This document shows positions 34,456 to 44,509 of a DNA stretch of 64,000 nt, one piece after another. The DNA is from Pseudomonas plecoglossicida NBRC 103162 = DSM 15088 (lineage in GTDB: Bacteria; Pseudomonadota; Gammaproteobacteria; Pseudomonadales; Pseudomonadaceae): the NCBI RefSeq assembly GCF_000730665.1, contig NZ_BBIV01000006.1:1-64000 (forward strand). The letters are read 5' to 3'. Both the position numbers and the translations under genes were made by a program. How positions within the stretch are numbered: the first letter of the stretch is position 1; every line of letters begins with the position of its first letter. The notes below the pieces were generated by a model, which searched no databases, was not told the origin of the DNA, and was given only the letters and a program-made list of their open reading frames with translations.

Positions 34456-36378
34456 TCAGCTTTGTTCCACCCGATTGCGGCCTTGGTCCTTGGCTCGGTA
34501 CAGCGCCGCATCGGCGCGTTTGAGGACCTGGTCGCCACGCTCGCCGGAACGGAAGGTGCTCAGGCCGATGGAGGTGGTGATGACCACACGCTCGCCCTTG
34601 AAGTGGAACGGGCAGGCCTCGATGGTCGCACGCAGCACTTCGGCGACCTGGGCAGCAACGGCAAGCGACGTCTGGGGCAGCAGAACGACGAATTCCTCGC
34701 CGCCGAAACGGGCAATGAAGTCACGCGCCCTCAGGCGCTTGCGCAACTGGTCGGCGACGATCTTCAGCACTTTGTCGCCCGCCAGGTGGCCATAGTTGTC
34801 GTTGATCCGCTTGAAGTGATCCAGGTCGAGAATCGCCATCGCCAGATGGCCACTCTTGTCCTGCCAATCGAGCATCTCGCGCTCGACTTGCTCGCTCCAG
34901 GCGGCGCGATTGGGCAGACCTGTCAGCGGGTCGATCAGGGCTCTCTGCCGCTGCTCCTCCAGATGTTCGCGATAGCCGAGGGCTTCCTGTTCCATGCTTG
35001 CGACCCGCTCCGCCAGGCCTTGCAGGCGCCCCGCCAGTTCCTGTTCACGACGGTCGCGTTCATGCTGGTGATCGTCCATGGTCCCCAATAGACCTTCCAG
35101 GCGGTTTTCCAGGATGTGCTTGAGGCTGTCCACGTCGGCCGCACCCTGCACGCTGCTGTGCAGGTCGTCGACCTGCTCGCGCAGCTGGCTATCCAGTTCA
35201 CGGGCGGCCGAACTGTTGTCGGCATGGCCTGCACTGGCTTCGTGCAAATGGCTCTGGAAACTTTCCAGGCGTTCGTTGAGCTGCTGCAGGTAGGTTTCGA
35301 ACTCGTGCTGCCCGCTGTCGGTAATCGCCAGCATGAGCACCGCCAGGTCATCCAGGACCGGGATCAGTTCGTACCAGTTCAAGCCTCGGGCGACGCGCTC
35401 GCGCATCGCCAGTGCCTGAGCCTTGTGACGTTCCGGCAGGCTCAGGTCATCGAGCAGGCCGAGCAGCGTCTGCTCGATATGCGCGGCAACCTGACTGTAG
35501 GGCGGCTCTACCGCGTCCGGAAGCGAGTAGGGGCCATCTTCGCCGAACGTCTGTTCGAGGCTTGGCAGGGCTTCGGTCTCGGCTGTCGCGGCCTCGGGCA
35601 ACGCTGACGCTACCGCACCATCGCGGGCATCCGGCTCGGGCTCCGAGTCTTCATTATTGATTTCCGGTTCGACAACCGCCATCTCAGGCGCTTGCTGGTC
35701 TTGCTCGGTTTCCGCCGCTGATGCAAGCGGGCGCAGCTCGTCGACATCGCAGGGCGGCACGTCCACCAGCGCGGGACCTTCAGGCTGCGCCGGTGCTTCG
35801 ACTTGCGCTTCGACGGCCGGAGGCACTGGGTCGTTATCCGTTTCCGGGTCACTGTCGCGGTGGCCGAACAGCCGCTGCAGCAAACCAGGCCGCGCGTGTT
35901 CGTCCGGCCTGGTCAGCGATGACAGGGCACGTCCCTGCAGGCCGCTGAGCTCACCCAGCAAGGGCGGCAGCTCACGTGACTGACTGACGCCACCGTCGAG
36001 TTTCTTCGCCAGCTTCTTCAGCGGGCGGGAAACTTCACCGGGCAGCGGCAGGCCTTGCAGCTGGCCAACCAGCGCGGTCAGCGCATCGCTGACCTGGTTC
36101 ATTCGCGTCTCGCGGCGCTGCTCGGAGTCCAGCACGGCCTTTTCCAGGCGCGGGATCAACCCGGCAAGGCCGGCGTCCATGTTGTCAGTGCGGATGACCT
36201 CGCGCATCTCCTTCATGCACTGGTCGACGACCTTGTCGCTACCCTCGGCGGCAAGAGAACTTCGTACCAGCCCTCGGCGCAGCAAGTCGAGGCGGGCAGC
36301 CCAGCGACGCTCGAGCTTTTCCTGTTGTTCGATGCTTTTGAGGTACTTTTCTTTCCAGCGCTCGGCTTCTTCGGTCAT
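34456..36378 (-). CDS. GGDEF diguanylate cyclase with long N-terminal coiled region
   Basis: This 640-aa soluble protein has a C-terminal GGDEF domain (about 475-635) with active motif RFGGEEF and an intact product-inhibition I-site RARD five residues before it, so c-di-GMP synthesis with feedback is expected. The first 450 residues are helical, with a charged acidic low-complexity stretch at about 175-275 and predicted coiled coil near 390-470. No transmembrane segment is present. I use the ATG at 36378; a GTG 27 codons upstream is the alternative. Confidence 0.87.
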   Translation of the reverse strand: MTEEAERWKEKYLKSIEQQEKLERRWAARLDLLRRGLVRSSLAAEGSDKVVDQCMKEMREVIRTDNMDAGLAGLIPRLEKAVLDSEQRRETRMNQVSDALTALVGQLQGLPLPGEVSRPLKKLAKKLDGGVSQSRELPPLLGELSGLQGRALSSLTRPDEHARPGLLQRLFGHRDSDPETDNDPVPPAVEAQVEAPAQPEGPALVDVPPCDVDELRPLASAAETEQDQQAPEMAVVEPEINNEDSEPEPDARDGAVASALPEAATAETEALPSLEQTFGEDGPYSLPDAVEPPYSQVAAHIEQTLLGLLDDLSLPERHKAQALAMRERVARGLNWYELIPVLDDLAVLMLAITDSGQHEFETYLQQLNERLESFQSHLHEASAGHADNSSAARELDSQLREQVDDLHSSVQGAADVDSLKHILENRLEGLLGTMDDHQHERDRREQELAGRLQGLAERVASMEQEALGYREHLEEQRQRALIDPLTGLPNRAAWSEQVEREMLDWQDKSGHLAMAILDLDHFKRINDNYGHLAGDKVLKIVADQLRKRLRARDFIARFGGEEFVVLLPQTSLAVAAQVAEVLRATIEACPFHFKGERVVITTSIGLSTFRSGERGDQVLKRADAALYRAKDQGRNRVEQS

Positions 36379-36474
36379 GCCTGGATCCGCGACGGGTGAT
36401 GCATCTGAGGGACGGGAATAAACGCTGTCGGCGCGCACTTCCAACACTTGAGGGTGCACGAGGCGTTAGCTGAT

Positions 36475-37329
36475 CTAGCTCAAGACCGGCAGCGTATCCA
36501 CAGTCAGTGCATCCGGCAATCGGATCTCCACGGCGACCGGAAGATGGTCGGAAATCGGCTGCGCCAGTACCTCGACCCGCTCCAGGGTCAGGCTCGAGCT
36601 GAGCAGGATATGGTCCAGGCAGCGCTGCGGGCGCCAGCTGGGGAAGGTCGCTTCGACCTGAGGGGCGACAAGGCCCAGGTCGCGCAGGGGGGAATGGTCG
36701 AGCAAGTCGGTGGCATGGGTGTTCATGTCGCCCATGAGCACCTGATGGCGGTAGCCGCCGATCAGCTCGCGAATGTAGGCCAACTGGCGGGCGCGGGTCT
36801 TGGCGCCCAGCGCCAGGTGCATCATGACCACGATCAGCGCATCTTCACCTTCGCCGAAGCGCACCAGGATCGCACCGCGCCCCGCCGGGCCGGGCAGGGG
36901 GTGGTCTTCGAGCAGGTGTGGCTTGAGCCGGCTGAGCACGCCGTTGCTGTGCTGGGCAAAACGCCCGAGGTTGCGATTGAGCTGCTGGTACCAGTAGGGG
37001 AAGGCGCCCAGGTGGGCAAGGTGCTCCACCTGGTTGACGTAGCCCGACCGCAGGCTGCCGCCGTCGGCTTCCTGCAAGGCCACCAGGTCGAAGTCGTTGA
37101 GCAGGTCGCCAATCTTCTGCAGGTTGCCGGCCCGCCCGTTGTGCGGCAACAGGTGTTGCCAGCTGCGGGTCAGGTAATGGCGATAACGTTCGGTGCTGAT
37201 GCCGACCTGGATGTTGAAACTGAGCAGCCGCAGGCGACCATCCTCGGGCAGGCCAGGGGCCTGCAGGTGATGCTCGTTGACCTGCGGCTGGTGCAAGCCA
37301 ATGCCACGCGCGGATCTGAAACGGCGCAT
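36475..37329 (-). CDS. endonuclease/exonuclease/phosphatase family protein
   Basis: This 284-aa protein has the EEP fold motifs: RLLSFNIQVG (Asn), VALQEAD (Glu, metal ligand), MMHLALGAKTRARQ (His), LMGDMNTHATD (Asp/Asn) and the C-terminal ISDHLPVAVEI (Asp-His pair). These metal-dependent enzymes cut phosphodiesters in DNA, RNA or lipids; the substrate is not evident. No signal peptide. It lies 12 bp downstream of dsbA on the same strand, so is probably cotranscribed. Confidence 0.85.
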   Translation of the reverse strand: MRRFRSARGIGLHQPQVNEHHLQAPGLPEDGRLRLLSFNIQVGISTERYRHYLTRSWQHLLPHNGRAGNLQKIGDLLNDFDLVALQEADGGSLRSGYVNQVEHLAHLGAFPYWYQQLNRNLGRFAQHSNGVLSRLKPHLLEDHPLPGPAGRGAILVRFGEGEDALIVVMMHLALGAKTRARQLAYIRELIGGYRHQVLMGDMNTHATDLLDHSPLRDLGLVAPQVEATFPSWRPQRCLDHILLSSSLTLERVEVLAQPISDHLPVAVEIRLPDALTVDTLPVLS

Positions 37330-37341
37330 GGGATTCGCCGC

Positions 37342-37977
37342 TTACTTAGCGGCGCGCTCCTTGGCAATCAGTTGGTCGGCGACGTTCAGCACGCCGTCCG
37401 GGCCGCCCGCGGTACCCAGGTCGAAGCGGTACTTGCCGTTGACGACCATGCTCGGTACGCCGGTGATTTCATACTTCTTCGCCAGTTCCTTGGCCTGGTT
37501 GACCTGGCCCTTGATGGCGAAGGAGTTGAAGGTGGTGAGGAACTTGTCCTTGTCGACACCCTGAGTGGCGAGGAAATCGGCCATGTCCTGAGGGTCGGTC
37601 AGGCGCTTCTTCTGATTCTGGATGGCATCGAACACGGCGGCGTGGACCTTGTGCTCGACGCCCATGGCTTCGAGGGTCAGGAACATCTGGCCGTGGGCAT
37701 CCCAAGGGCCGCCGAACATGGCGGGCACGCGCTTGAAGTTGACGTCTGCCGGCAGTTTCTCTGCCCATGGATTGACGGTCGGTTCGAAGTGGTAGCAGTG
37801 AGGGCAGCCGTACCAGAACAGCTCGACCACTTCGATCTTGCCGGGCACGGATACCGGAACCGGGTCGCTCAGCTCGATGTACTCCTTGCCGGCCGTGACA
37901 GGCTCTGCTGCCTGGACGGCGGCCATACCGAAGACGCTGGCAGCGACCAGCGCGGCGCTGAGAATCAGTTTACGCAT
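37342..37977 (-). CDS. dsbA: thiol:disulfide interchange protein DsbA
   Basis: This 211-aa periplasmic oxidoreductase has a signal peptide (LILSAALVAASVFGMAAVQA) and the thioredoxin-fold active site CPHC in FWYGCPHCYHFEP (about residues 55-58), with cis-proline in GVPSMVVNGKY. It introduces disulfides into exported proteins. AGGAGTAAAGC precedes the ATG. It follows the cytochrome genes and precedes an EEP-family gene on the same strand. Confidence 0.95.
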   Translation of the reverse strand: MRKLILSAALVAASVFGMAAVQAAEPVTAGKEYIELSDPVPVSVPGKIEVVELFWYGCPHCYHFEPTVNPWAEKLPADVNFKRVPAMFGGPWDAHGQMFLTLEAMGVEHKVHAAVFDAIQNQKKRLTDPQDMADFLATQGVDKDKFLTTFNSFAIKGQVNQAKELAKKYEITGVPSMVVNGKYRFDLGTAGGPDGVLNVADQLIAKERAAK

Positions 37978-38074
37978 GCTTTACTCCTGAGCATTCATAG
38001 GTCGCCTCGACGCGACCTGTGCTTCAGACAGGTCGGGAAGGGCCCGAGTTCTGTAGTGTAACGGCTGCGGACAG

Positions 38075-38101
38075 AAAAAAGGGCGGTCCGCGCCGCCCTT
38101 T
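38075..38101 (-). terminator. terminator after the cytochrome c4 gene
   Basis: Read leftward, GGGCGG-CGCGGA-CCGCCC is followed by a run of six Ts. It lies 31 bp past the c4 stop and separates the cytochrome genes from dsbA. Confidence 0.88.
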
Positions 38102-38131
38102 CATCTTTAGCGTCTGCGCATTAACCGAATG

Positions 38132-38749
38132 TTAATGCAGACCCTGGATGTAGCTGGCCAATGCCTCGATATCGTGGTTGCTCAGCTTGCCGGCGATGGT
38201 GCGCATGGTCATCGCATCGCCATCGTTGGTACGGTTGCCCTCACGGAAGTCGGTGAGCTGCTTGGTCACGTACTGCGAATGCTGGCCACCCAGATGCGGG
38301 AAGCCGGCCAGTGCGATACCCGCGCCATTGGGCGAGTGGCAGCCGGTACAGGCAGGCATGCCCTTTTCCAGGTCGCCACCATTGAACAAGGCGCGGCCAC
38401 GCTCGACCAGCTTCGGATCGGCGGCGCCGACACTGCCTTTCTGGCTGGAGAAGTAGGCGGCAATGTCGGCCAGGTCCTGCTCGCTGAAATTGGTCAGCAT
38501 GCCGGTCATTTCCAGCACGGTACGCTTGCCCGACTTGATGTCGTGCAACTGCTTCTCCAGGTAGCGCTGGCCCTGGCCGGCCAGTTTCGGGAAGTTCGGC
38601 GCCAGGCTGTTGCCGTCGGGGTTGTGGCAGGCCCCACAAACGGCCGTTTTGGCCTGGCCGGCGGCGGCATCGCCTTTGATGGGGTCCGCAGCAGTGGCTG
38701 CACCGGCGACACCCATGGTCAACAGCAGACTCACGACTAGTTTGTTCAT
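38132..38749 (-). CDS. dihaem cytochrome c4
   Basis: This 205-aa periplasmic protein has a signal peptide (LVVSLLLTMGVAGAATA) and two CxxCH haem sites, CGACH and CTGCH, one in each half of the duplicated domain, plus the axial methionines (GNSLAPNFPKLAG region and MTMRTIAGKLSN). It carries electrons to terminal oxidases. It lies downstream of the c5 gene on the same strand, 31 bp away. Confidence 0.93.
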   Translation of the reverse strand: MNKLVVSLLLTMGVAGAATAADPIKGDAAAGQAKTAVCGACHNPDGNSLAPNFPKLAGQGQRYLEKQLHDIKSGKRTVLEMTGMLTNFSEQDLADIAAYFSSQKGSVGAADPKLVERGRALFNGGDLEKGMPACTGCHSPNGAGIALAGFPHLGGQHSQYVTKQLTDFREGNRTNDGDAMTMRTIAGKLSNHDIEALASYIQGLH

Positions 38750-38780
38750 CAGCTAATCCAACACGGCTAAGGGTGAAATG

Positions 38781-39083
38781 TTATGTATCGGGACTGCCGC
38801 TCATCCAAAGGATGACCAAACGGTAGTCCTCGGCACTGCAGTCCATGCACAATCCACGCGGCGGCATAACCTTGAAACCCTGTGTAACATGCGTCTGAAG
38901 TACCTCCATGCCTTTCGCCAGCCTTGGCTCCCACGCTGCCAGGTCGCCCTTCTTGGGTGCCTGTGGCAACTGCCCGGCGTGACAGGCCGCACACGTGCGG
39001 TTGTACAACGCCTCGGGATCCTGTGTAGCCTGTGCGCTGAAAAACGGCAGGAACATACCGACAGCAAGCAGCCATTTCGCCAT
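38781..39083 (-). CDS. cytochrome c5-like protein
   Basis: This 100-aa monohaem cytochrome has a signal peptide ([19 protein letters not shown]), haem site CAACH, and the C-terminal CMDCSAED segment, the extra cysteine pair typical of cytochrome c5. The ATG at 39083 gives the normal length; the frame stays open upstream across the engB promoter region and engB itself. It is divergent from engB and upstream of c4. Confidence 0.88.
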   Translation of the reverse strand: MAKWLLAVGMFLPFFSAQATQDPEALYNRTCAACHAGQLPQAPKKGDLAAWEPRLAKGMEVLQTHVTQGFKVMPPRGLCMDCSAEDYRLVILWMSGSPDT

Positions 39084-39276
39084 GCGAAACGACCTGACAG
39101 GGTTGGGGGACGCGCTGCGTTCTGATGCGCGAGCTATTGTTCGACACCCCATGCACATTCCCCTTCGCTGGGAGAATGAGCACACAAAAACTGGGGCATT
39201 ATATACTTCCGCCATCCAAACGGAAACGACACCGCTTGCCGGCCTAGGCTTTGGCAACACCCACATCGGATATCCC

Positions 39277-39909
39277 ATGCAAGTCAAGAACCCCATCCTC
39301 GGCCTCTGCCAGAAAGCCAAATTCGCCCTCAGCGCTGCCAAGGTCGAACAATGCCCGGACGACCAGGGTTACGAGGTGGCTTTCGCCGGCCGCTCCAACG
39401 CCGGCAAATCCAGCGCCCTCAACACCCTGACTCATGCCAGCCTGGCGCGTACCTCGAAGACCCCAGGACGCACCCAGCTGTTGAATTTCTTCAGTCTGGA
39501 CGATGAACGGCGTTTGGTCGACCTGCCGGGCTATGGATATGCAAAAGTTCCGATTCCGCTCAAGCAACACTGGCAGCGCCACCTGGAAGCCTACCTGGGC
39601 AGCCGCGAGTGCCTGCGCGGGGTGATCCTGATGATGGACGTGCGCCATCCCATGACCGACTTCGACAAGATGATGCTCGACTGGGCCAAGGCCAGCGGCA
39701 TGCCGATGCACATCCTGCTGACCAAGGCCGACAAGCTGACCCACGGCGCGGGCAAGAACACCCTGCTCAAGGTGCAGTCGGAGATTCGCAAGGGCTGGGG
39801 TGATGGCGTGACCATCCAGCTGTTCTCGGCACCCAAGCGCTTGGGGCTTGAAGAAGCCTACAAGGTGCTGGCGGACTGGATGGAGCTGGAAGACAAGCCA
39901 GTGGCCTGA
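39277..39909 (+). CDS. engB: ribosome biogenesis GTPase EngB (YihA/YsxC)
   Basis: This 210-aa TRAFAC GTPase has G1 [10 protein letters not shown]2 TPGRTQ, G3 [10 protein letters not shown]4 TKADKL and G5 around QLFSAPK. It is essential for 50S subunit assembly. I use the ATG at 39277 ([12 protein letters not shown]), which matches the family length; the frame is open upstream. It converges with polA, with an sRNA candidate between, as in the enterobacterial polA-spf-engB arrangement. Confidence 0.95.
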   Translation: MQVKNPILGLCQKAKFALSAAKVEQCPDDQGYEVAFAGRSNAGKSSALNTLTHASLARTSKTPGRTQLLNFFSLDDERRLVDLPGYGYAKVPIPLKQHWQRHLEAYLGSRECLRGVILMMDVRHPMTDFDKMMLDWAKASGMPMHILLTKADKLTHGAGKNTLLKVQSEIRKGWGDGVTIQLFSAPKRLGLEEAYKVLADWMELEDKPVA

Positions 39910-39912
39910 GGC

Positions 39913-39978
39913 GGCCTCATCGCCGCCAAGCCGGCTCCCACGTGACCCTGTGGGAGCCGGCTTGCCGCCGATAGGGCC
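39913..39978. repeat. REP pair (variant core)
   Basis: GGCCTCATCGCCGCCAAGCC and its inverted partner GGCTTGCCGCCGATAGGGCC form a pair 4 bp after engB. The core is CGCCGCCAAGCCGG rather than CGCCGGCAAGCCGG, a diverged member of the family. Confidence 0.8.
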
Positions 39979-40003
39979 AGCACCGACACCCCAAATTCCG
40001 GGC

Positions 40004-40134
40004 AAAAAAAACCCCGGACTTCGTATGGGGAGGGGGAAGTTCGGGGTTCAAGTCCGGACCGCTAGGGCGGGGTCCAGATATCTGCCAACACTTAACACAA
40101 CATAGGAGCATCGAAAGGCTTCACCAGCCATTCA
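40004..40134 (-). ncRNA. ersA: ErsA-like small RNA (Spot 42 position)
   Basis: Between polA and engB, on the polA strand, an intrinsic terminator (stem AACCCCG-A-ACTTC with GAAGT-C-CGGGGTT, one mismatch, then eight Ts at 40011-40004) lies about 130 nt downstream of an AlgU-type promoter. The predicted length equals the about 132 nt reported for ErsA of P. aeruginosa, which occupies the same locus. ErsA is an Hfq-dependent, AlgU-controlled regulator of envelope and exopolysaccharide genes. Identity is inferred from position, promoter and size, not alignment. Confidence 0.75.
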
Positions 40135-40139
40135 GTTAC

Positions 40140-40168
40140 TCTGAGTCCCGTTTCACCAGATTAGTTCC
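40140..40168 (-). promoter_or_regulatory. AlgU (sigma-E type) promoter of ersA
   Basis: On the minus strand, GGAACTA (40168-40162) and TCAGA (40144-40140) are separated by 17 bp, matching GAACTT-N16/17-TCTGA with one change in each box. The expected start is near 40133. Confidence 0.6.
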
Positions 40169-40282
40169 GAAGACCTGAAAACTATTTGCGATAGTTTCAT
40201 GAAACTTCCAAACCGATGGCATTGAGCCATGCCAGGATCCGCGTCACTACGCCGCAGATCCTACACAGCTTTGCCTGCTCAA

Positions 40283-43030
40283 TCAGTGAGCTTCGTCCCA
40301 ATTCGCGCCAATACCGACTTCGACCAGCAACGGCACATCCAGTTGCGCGGCGTTGCTCATGTGCCCGCGGATTTCATCTTTCACCTGCTCGACCAGGTCC
40401 TCACGCACTTCCAGCACCAGTTCGTCGTGCACCTGCAGGATCACGCGCGCCTCCAGGCCGCTTTCGCTCAGCCAATTGTCGACGTTGACCATTGCCCGCT
40501 TGATGATGTCGGCGGCGGTGCCCTGCATCGGCGCGTTGATCGCCGTGCGCTCGGCGCCCTTGCGCAGGGCAGGGTTCTTGGCATTGATGTCCGGCAGGTA
40601 CAGGCGGCGGCCGAACAGGGTCTCGACGAAACCTTGCTCCGCAGCCTGGGCGCGGGTGCGCTCCATGTAGGCCAGCACGCCCGGATAGCGCGCGAAGTAA
40701 CGGTCGATGTAATCCTGTGACTGCTTGCGGTCGACGCCGATCTGCTTGGCCAGGCCGAACGCGCTCATGCCGTAGATCAGGCCGAAGTTGATGGCCTTGG
40801 CGCTGCGACGCTGGTCGGTGGTGACCGCTTCCAGGGCGACGCCGAACACCTCCGCCGCCGTGGCACGGTGCACGTCCAGGTCATTGCGGAAGGCGTGCAG
40901 CAAGCCCTCGTCCTTGGCCAGGTGCGCCATGATGCGCAGCTCGATCTGCGAATAGTCCGCCGCCAGCAGCTTGTAGCCCGGGCTGGCAACGAACGCCTGG
41001 CGAATGCGCCGGCCCTCGGCAGTGCGAATCGGGATGTTCTGCAGGTTCGGGTCGCTCGACGACAGGCGCCCGGTAGCCGCCACGGCCTGCTGGTAGGAGG
41101 TATGGATGCGCCCGGTACGCGGGTTGATCTGCCCCGGCAGCTTGTCGGTGTAAGTGCTCTTGAGCTTGCTCAGGCTGCGGTACTGCATCAGCACCTCAGG
41201 CAGCGGGTAGCCTTGCTCGGCCAGTTCATCGAGCACCGATTCAGCGGTGGAGGGCTGGCCCTTGGCGGTCTTGCCCAGCACCGGCATGCCCAGCTTGTCG
41301 TACAGGATCGCGCCCAGCTGCTTGGGCGAACCGAGGTTGAATTCCTCACCGGCCAGCTCATGGGCACGGCGCTCCAGCTCGGCCATCTTCACGCCCAGCT
41401 CACCGCTCTGCACCTGCAGCAATGCGGCATCGACCAACGCCCCCTGGCGCTCGATCTTGGCCAGTACGGGCACCAGCGGCATCTCGATGTCCATCAGCAC
41501 CGGCAGCACGCTCGGCGTCTTGGCCAGGCGCGCCTGCAGCGCCTGGTGCAGGCGCAAGGTGATGTCGGCATCTTCGGCAGCGTATGGGCCGGCCTTGTCC
41601 AGGTCGATCTGGTTGAAGGTCAGCTGCTTGGCGCCCTTGCCGGCGATGTCCTCGAAGGCGATGGTGGTGTGGTCGAGGTACTTCTGCGCCAGGCTGTCCA
41701 TGTCGTGACGGGTGGCAGTGGAGTTGAGCACATAGGACTCGAGCATGGTGTCGTAGGCCACACCGCGCATCTCGATGGCCGGCGAGCCATTGGCCAGGAT
41801 GTTGATGTCGTACTTGGCGTTCTGCCCGACCTTGGCCTTGGCCGGGTCTTCGAGCAACGGCTTCAGGGCCAGCAGCACGGCTTCGCGGTCGAGCTGGACC
41901 GGTGCGCCTTCATAGTCATGGGCCAACGGCACGTAGGCCGCCTGATGGGCCTCGACGGCGAACGACAGGCCCACCAGCTGCGCCTGCTGGGCATCCAGGC
42001 TGGTGGTCTCGGTATCGAACGCGAACAGCGGCGCCTGGCGCAGCTTCTCCAGCCATTGATCGAAACGGGCCTGGTCGAGGATGGTCTCGTACTTCGGCTC
42101 TACCTTGGCGGCAGGCTCCTCGGCCGGAGCAATCTCGTCGCCAGCCTTGGCCGCGTCGCGCTGCACGTCGGCGATCCAACTCTTGAACTCCATCTCGGTA
42201 TACAGCGCCATCAGCGCTTCGCGGTCCGGCTCGCCGCACACCAGCGCGTCCACTTCGATGTCCAGCGGCACGTCGAGCTTGATGGTCGCCAGCTCATAGG
42301 ACAGGAACGCGGCGTCGCGGTGCTCCTCAAGCTTCGCCGGCAAGGTCTTGGCGCCACGGATGGCCAGCGCCGGCACCTTGTCGAGGTTGGCGTACAGGTC
42401 GCTGAGACCACCGCCGATACCGGTCAGCAAGCCGACAGCGGTCTTCTCGCCAACACCGGGTACGCCTGGGATGTTGTCGACCTTGTCACCCATCAGGGCG
42501 AGGAAATCGATGATGTGCTCCGGACCGACGCCGAACTTTTCGTGCACACCGGCCACATCCAGCACACTGCCGGTCATGGTGTTGACCAGCGTGACGTGGC
42601 CGTCCACCAGCTGCGCCATGTCCTTGTCGCCGGTCGAAATGATCACCGGCCGGCCCTGGGCGGCACTGCTGCGCGCCAGGGTACCGATCACGTCGTCAGC
42701 CTCCACGCCTTCCACGCACAGCAGCGGGTAGCCCAGTGCCTTGACGCTGGCGTGCAAAGGCTCGACCTGGACCCGCAAGTCGTCCGGCATGCTCGGGCGG
42801 TTGGCCTTGTACTCGGCGAACATGGCATCGCGGAAAGTGCCACCCTTGGCGTCGAAGACCACGGCGAACAGGCTGTCCGGGTACTGTTTGCGCAGGCTCT
42901 TGAGCATGTTCAGCACACCCTTGACCGCGCCGGTGGGCATGCCCTTGGAAGTGGTCAGCGGCGGCAGCGCGTGGAAAGCGCGGTAGAGGTAGGAGGAACC
43001 GTCCACCAGGACGAGAGGCGCTTGGCTCAT
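40283..43030 (-). CDS. polA: DNA polymerase I
   Basis: This 915-aa polymerase has a 5'-nuclease domain (about 1-290), a 3'-5' exonuclease domain with its catalytic motif intact (FDTETTSLD), and polymerase motifs A ([16 protein letters not shown]), B ([19 protein letters not shown]) and C ([11 protein letters not shown]). It fills gaps in repair and removes RNA primers. The ATG at 43030 starts [17 protein letters not shown]; an upstream TTG in frame lacks a spaced ribosome site. It is divergent from the DUF2782 gene. Confidence 0.97.
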   Translation of the reverse strand: MSQAPLVLVDGSSYLYRAFHALPPLTTSKGMPTGAVKGVLNMLKSLRKQYPDSLFAVVFDAKGGTFRDAMFAEYKANRPSMPDDLRVQVEPLHASVKALGYPLLCVEGVEADDVIGTLARSSAAQGRPVIISTGDKDMAQLVDGHVTLVNTMTGSVLDVAGVHEKFGVGPEHIIDFLALMGDKVDNIPGVPGVGEKTAVGLLTGIGGGLSDLYANLDKVPALAIRGAKTLPAKLEEHRDAAFLSYELATIKLDVPLDIEVDALVCGEPDREALMALYTEMEFKSWIADVQRDAAKAGDEIAPAEEPAAKVEPKYETILDQARFDQWLEKLRQAPLFAFDTETTSLDAQQAQLVGLSFAVEAHQAAYVPLAHDYEGAPVQLDREAVLLALKPLLEDPAKAKVGQNAKYDINILANGSPAIEMRGVAYDTMLESYVLNSTATRHDMDSLAQKYLDHTTIAFEDIAGKGAKQLTFNQIDLDKAGPYAAEDADITLRLHQALQARLAKTPSVLPVLMDIEMPLVPVLAKIERQGALVDAALLQVQSGELGVKMAELERRAHELAGEEFNLGSPKQLGAILYDKLGMPVLGKTAKGQPSTAESVLDELAEQGYPLPEVLMQYRSLSKLKSTYTDKLPGQINPRTGRIHTSYQQAVAATGRLSSSDPNLQNIPIRTAEGRRIRQAFVASPGYKLLAADYSQIELRIMAHLAKDEGLLHAFRNDLDVHRATAAEVFGVALEAVTTDQRRSAKAINFGLIYGMSAFGLAKQIGVDRKQSQDYIDRYFARYPGVLAYMERTRAQAAEQGFVETLFGRRLYLPDINAKNPALRKGAERTAINAPMQGTAADIIKRAMVNVDNWLSESGLEARVILQVHDELVLEVREDLVEQVKDEIRGHMSNAAQLDVPLLVEVGIGANWDEAH

Positions 43031-43104
43031 GAGGAGAATCAACCTTTTCGGCGGGTCCGGAGCTAGAATAGCCGGATCGATGACGACAAAAGGACAAGGT
43101 TATC

Positions 43105-43392
43105 ATGCGTTCACTCAATCGCCTGTTACTGCTCGGTCTGCTGGCAACCATGCCGGTCGTCACCCTGGCGGCGGACGACGCCCCCTCGGCCGATCCCGAG
43201 GTGACCATTCGCACGGAAGGCGATAAAACCATCCAGGAATACCGTCAGAACGGCTTCCTGTATGCGATCAAGATCACGCCGAAAAACGGCAAGCCTTATT
43301 TTCTGGTACGCGCCGATGGCTCCGATGGCAATTTCATTCGATCCGACCAGCCGGACATGCTGATCCCGTCCTGGAAGATCTTCGAGTGGTAA
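43105..43392 (+). CDS. DUF2782 small exported protein
   Basis: This 95-aa protein has a signal peptide (LLLLGLLATMPVVTLA) and a compact DUF2782 domain (PEVTIRTEGDKTIQEYRQNG, YAIKITPKNGKPYFLVRADG, SWKIFEW). It is found next to polA/thrB in many gammaproteobacteria; no function is established. AAGGACAAGG precedes the ATG. Confidence 0.88.
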   Translation: MRSLNRLLLLGLLATMPVVTLAADDAPSADPEVTIRTEGDKTIQEYRQNGFLYAIKITPKNGKPYFLVRADGSDGNFIRSDQPDMLIPSWKIFEW

Positions 43393-43461
43393 TCTGACGC
43401 GTATCGTTCACATCAACTCGGCACTTCCCCGGCGAAGTGCCCGCATGGGCATTCTTTCATC

Positions 43462-44412
43462 ATGTCAGTCTTCACCCCCGTGACCCGGCCTGAGCTGGAA
43501 ACCTTTCTGGCGCCTTACCAGCTGGGCCGTCTGCTCGACTTCCAGGGTATTGCCGCCGGCACCGAAAACAGCAATTTCTTCGTCAGCCTCGAACAGGGGG
43601 AGTTCGTCCTGACGCTGATCGAGCGCGGGCCCAGCGAGGACATGCCGTTCTTCATCGAACTGCTCGATACCCTGCACGCTGCCGACATGCCGGTGCCCTA
43701 CGCCGTGCGTGACCGCGACGGCAATGGCCTGCGCGAGCTGTGCGGCAAGCCTGCCCTGCTGCAGCCGCGGCTGTCGGGCAAGCACATCAAGGCGCCGAAC
43801 GCCCAGCACTGCGCCCAGGTCGGCGAGTTGCTGGCGCACATTCACCTGGCTACCCGTGACCACGTCATCGAACGCAAGACCGACCGTGGCCTGGACTGGA
43901 TGCTGGCCTCCGGTGCCGAGCTGATGCCACGCCTCACCGCCGAACAGGTGGCGCTGCTGCAACCGGCACTGGACGAGATCACCGCGCACAAGGCGCAGAT
44001 CCTGGCCTTGCCGCGTGCCAACCTGCATGCCGACCTGTTCCGTGACAACGTGATGTTCGAAGGCACTCACCTGACCGGTGTGATCGACTTCTACAACGCC
44101 TGTTCCGGGCCGATGCTGTATGACATCGCCATCACCGTGAACGACTGGTGCCTGGACGAGCAGGGTGCGATCGATGTGCCACGCGCCCAGGCGCTGCTGG
44201 CGGCCTACGCGGCGCTGCGGCCGTTCACCGCAGCCGAGGCCGAGCTGTGGCCGGAAATGTTGCGTGTCGGGTGCGTGCGTTTCTGGCTGTCGCGCCTGAT
44301 CGCGGCCGAATCGTTTGCCGGGATGGATGTGATGATCCATGACCCGAGCGAGTTCGAGGTGCGCCTGGCGCAGCGTCAGCAAGTGGCGTTGCACCTGCCG
44401 TTCGCGCTCTGA
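43462..44412 (+). CDS. thrB: homoserine kinase (ThrB2 / aminoglycoside-phosphotransferase fold)
   Basis: This 316-aa kinase phosphorylates homoserine in threonine synthesis. Unlike the GHMP-type ThrB of E. coli, it has the APH/choline-kinase fold seen in pseudomonads: AAGTENSNFFVSLEQGEFVLT (nucleotide loop), NLHADLFRDNVMFEG (catalytic Asp and Asn) and GVIDFYNACSG (metal-binding Asp). The length is normal. It ends at a REP pair. Confidence 0.92.
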   Translation: MSVFTPVTRPELETFLAPYQLGRLLDFQGIAAGTENSNFFVSLEQGEFVLTLIERGPSEDMPFFIELLDTLHAADMPVPYAVRDRDGNGLRELCGKPALLQPRLSGKHIKAPNAQHCAQVGELLAHIHLATRDHVIERKTDRGLDWMLASGAELMPRLTAEQVALLQPALDEITAHKAQILALPRANLHADLFRDNVMFEGTHLTGVIDFYNACSGPMLYDIAITVNDWCLDEQGAIDVPRAQALLAAYAALRPFTAAEAELWPEMLRVGCVRFWLSRLIAAESFAGMDVMIHDPSEFEVRLAQRQQVALHLPFAL

Positions 44413-44419
44413 CCTCGAA

Positions 44420-44499
44420 GGCCCCATCGCCGGCAAGCCGGCTCCCAGCAAGAGAGTTCACGCCTCCATTGTGGGAGCCGGCTTGCCGGCGATAGGGCC
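44420..44499. repeat. REP pair
   Basis: GGCCCCATCGCCGGCAAGCC and inverted GGCTTGCCGGCGATAGGGCC are separated by about 40 bp, between the convergent thrB and znuA ends. Confidence 0.87.
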
Positions 44500-44509
44500 A
44501 GCCCAGCCA

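Noticed and set aside
38995..39276. Upstream extension of engB to 38995
   Set aside because: It would overlap the divergent cytochrome c5 gene and its promoter; the family N-terminus begins at 39277.
40868..43066. 732-codon plus-strand ORF opposite polA
   Set aside because: Antisense shadow caused by high GC; polA is certain on the other strand.
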